From NCBI GenBank assembly GCA_963970005.1, contig CAXAMN010021573.1, forward strand, positions 1,031,445-1,095,444: 64,000 bases of DNA. The letters run 5' to 3'. Both the position numbers and the translations under genes were made by a program. Source of the DNA: Durusdinium trenchii (Eukaryota; Sar; Dinophyceae; Suessiales; Symbiodiniaceae). Below, piece after piece: positions 62,392 to 64,000 of the stretch. Under the pieces are notes generated by a model. It saw only the letters and a list, made by a program, of their open reading frames with translations. It did not search any database and had not been told where the DNA came from. Every line of letters begins with the position of its first letter. Positions within the stretch are counted from its first letter, which is position 1.

Positions 62392-63550
62392 CTGAGCATA
62401 ATTGATGTCTTCCGATATCGAATGCTCTAGACCAATTAGGGTGAACAACTGCACAGACCATACCACCGGTTTTTCCAAGCCCCTAACTCGATCGTGGGTT
62501 TTGTAGCTGGAAGCGCAGACAAAGTCGGCCACTTCAATCCTGATTAGGAAGCTTCACTAGACACAAATCAACATCAAACCAATTAGGCCCCCACAAGGCT
62601 TTGGGCGCACCCAAAAAGAGGGCCATTTCCGCTGCCACAATGGTGAGCGCCAATGGACTCTTTCGCCATGCTTGTGGCGCCATACCAAGAACAGTCAACC
62701 CTCGCTACCAGGCCTAAAGGTTGCTTGGCATACGGATAAACAATCAATAACATGAAATGAAAGGTTCAACGCACGCAACGCAGTCAGTGAGACAATTTGC
62801 ACGACTGGCAGTTGACACTGTCAGGCTTTTTAATATCCCCAAAGCTTTGTGATCGATCCGTCGGATCGAAGATCAACTAGAATAGTGTTCTCCCGGGCCA
62901 TCACATCCCCACCAATAAGTTTAACTACAGAGATATCAGACCAGCCTACTTTGTATGATCACCATACAGGATAGCCCATCACACTGGCCACATCTATTTC
63001 TAGTGGCACTGTTTCAGAAAGATGTCCACTTAGCCAGGCGCCGAGCAAAGTCCCACCTAGAGCATGAAGTAAATAAGATACTAAAAGCCAATTGAAACGG
63101 TGGCGAGCTAGGTAGATAAGATTCCAACGCCGTTTCGATACCACAGTGGGTTCGCCATGTCACAGTACAACATCCGTTGGAGTTCACCTGGCCGGCAACA
63201 CTATGGAAGGTAGAACGATTCGGATCAATGCGTGCACAAACTGTGAAGGACACTGTAAAGGTCTTCCCAAAGTGCGTGTTCACCGACTCAATGGTGCTCT
63301 CGTCAACGTGATTCACACAGAAGCTACCAGTGAGCCTGAACTTCACGTATATCGTGTTACAATTCATCCAAACAAACTGAAAAACTGGGATGTCGACAGT
63401 GTTTGAATCGATGATACATCCGTGCCATCATGCTCTCCCTCAGGTGCATATTGTGTCCACGACCTGATTTGGAAACTCAATTTCTAGATTCTAGCCATCG
63501 AGTGTGCTAGGTACTCTGTGGAAAAAATAAGCATAGCACATCACTGAGGA
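62392..63550. other. Probable further exons and introns, not resolved
   Basis: Minus-strand pieces such as LIGGDVMARENTILVDLRSD (near 62,870-62,925) and LTGSFCVNHVDESTIESVNT (near 63,200-63,340) look protein-like, though the plus strand is open at the second. They may belong to the methyltransferase-like gene upstream part. Splice sites could not be fixed. Confidence 0.3.
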
Positions 63551-63554
63551 TGAA

Positions 63555-64000
63555 AGCAAGCTCGCGGGATCTGGGATTATCTTGTACTGGGTCTCGGGGT
63601 GAGTAGACAGCAAAATCACTTCCTCCAAGTGTGCAGCTCGACGGTCCTGAAGATTAATCACATAGCTAGGGGCTGCAGTTAAGACCCGATCAGCTGTCCT
63701 CTCGATACTTCTTCCGCTTTGCCTTTGCTTCCTGGAAGATGTTTGTGTTTACATTAATGCCAAACAATAATCCAATATGATTGTGTTGAATATTTTACTT
63801 AAGCTGCTCAAGATTTGTTTTGAAGTCCCGAGTGTACATGAAGAATGTGTATCCCTTCCACATTGAAAATTTACAGTATGGAGTTGTTTGGGTGGGAAAG
63901 TCTGTAGACACAGTCCTCGACTTCTGCTTCGGTTTTCCTTTTGCCTGTTGACTTCTCCTCACCCTTTGGTTCTGAAGCTACTTTTTTCTCATCATCATTT
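63555..64000 (-). CDS. Exons of unknown protein, running off the window
   Basis: Three pieces on the minus strand: a Lys/Glu-rich stretch at the edge (KKVASEPKGEEKSTGKRK), an exon around 63,800-63,870 (SMWKGYTFFMYTRDFKTNLE then QL), and an exon at about 63,558-63,735 (RTADRVLTAAPSYVINLQDR then RAAHLEEVILLSTHPETQYK). The last two join in phase across a GTAAAA...TTCCAG intron. They may be the 5' part of the methyltransferase-like gene or a separate gene; function unknown. Confidence 0.45.

Noticed and set aside
1..64000. CRISPR arrays, bacterial operons, tRNA or rRNA genes
   Set aside because: No spaced direct repeats with unique spacers, no Shine-Dalgarno-linked gene runs and no tRNA/rRNA motifs were seen. 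The TCACGC arrays have no spacers.

Overview
The window looks like nuclear DNA of a dinoflagellate, most likely a Symbiodiniaceae-type (Suessiales) alga. Recognisable coding sequence comes as short exons lost in long non-coding stretches. The introns that can be placed often use GC or GA instead of GT at the 5' end and resume after AG with a G. Every host gene recognised by family lies on the minus strand, and mobile-element sequence is abundant. No bacterial-style operons, tRNA, rRNA or CRISPR features were seen. The genus is inference; the eukaryotic, intron-rich nature is seen directly.

Layout. 1-32 kb is gene-poor. It holds three exons of a bestrophin-like channel gene (5,463-9,093, minus), two exons of a cyclophilin-like gene (15,350-16,064, minus), a few exon-like pieces that could not be named, tandem repeats and two families of small hairpin-forming repeats. 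32,004-40,728 is an apparently complete Ty1/copia LTR retrotransposon on the plus strand: identical 108-bp LTRs, a 5-bp target duplication, a primer site matching the anticodon arm of initiator tRNA-Met, a polypurine tract, and one unbroken 2,823-codon polyprotein. 42.0-42.8 kb holds a 0.72-kb insertion whose unoccupied equivalent is still present at 50.2 kb. About 42.86-48.55 kb is a decayed LINE on the minus strand with the order RNase H, endonuclease, reverse transcriptase, zinc finger. 48.6-53.1 kb is mostly repeats plus two unnamed exon-like pieces.

53.2-64 kb looks different: visibly AT-richer, with compact multi-exon genes on the minus strand. One (53,271-60,042) encodes a large protein resembling a family I recall from dinoflagellate genomes, with features compatible with a DDE-type transposase. 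It is bracketed by arrays of TCACGC at 10-bp spacing. The next gene upstream (about 60,850-62,391, perhaps extending past 64,000) encodes a protein with four ordered motifs that resemble a C5-cytosine methyltransferase.

The main observation is that the same four motifs (F-S/C-G, GPPC, LEQP, G-x-KP), in the same order, also form an extra domain inside the copia polyprotein between protease and integrase. The polyprotein additionally carries a dUTPase after RNase H. A methyltransferase-like module therefore occurs both as a host-style spliced gene beside a transposase-like gene and as part of an apparently recent LTR retrotransposon.
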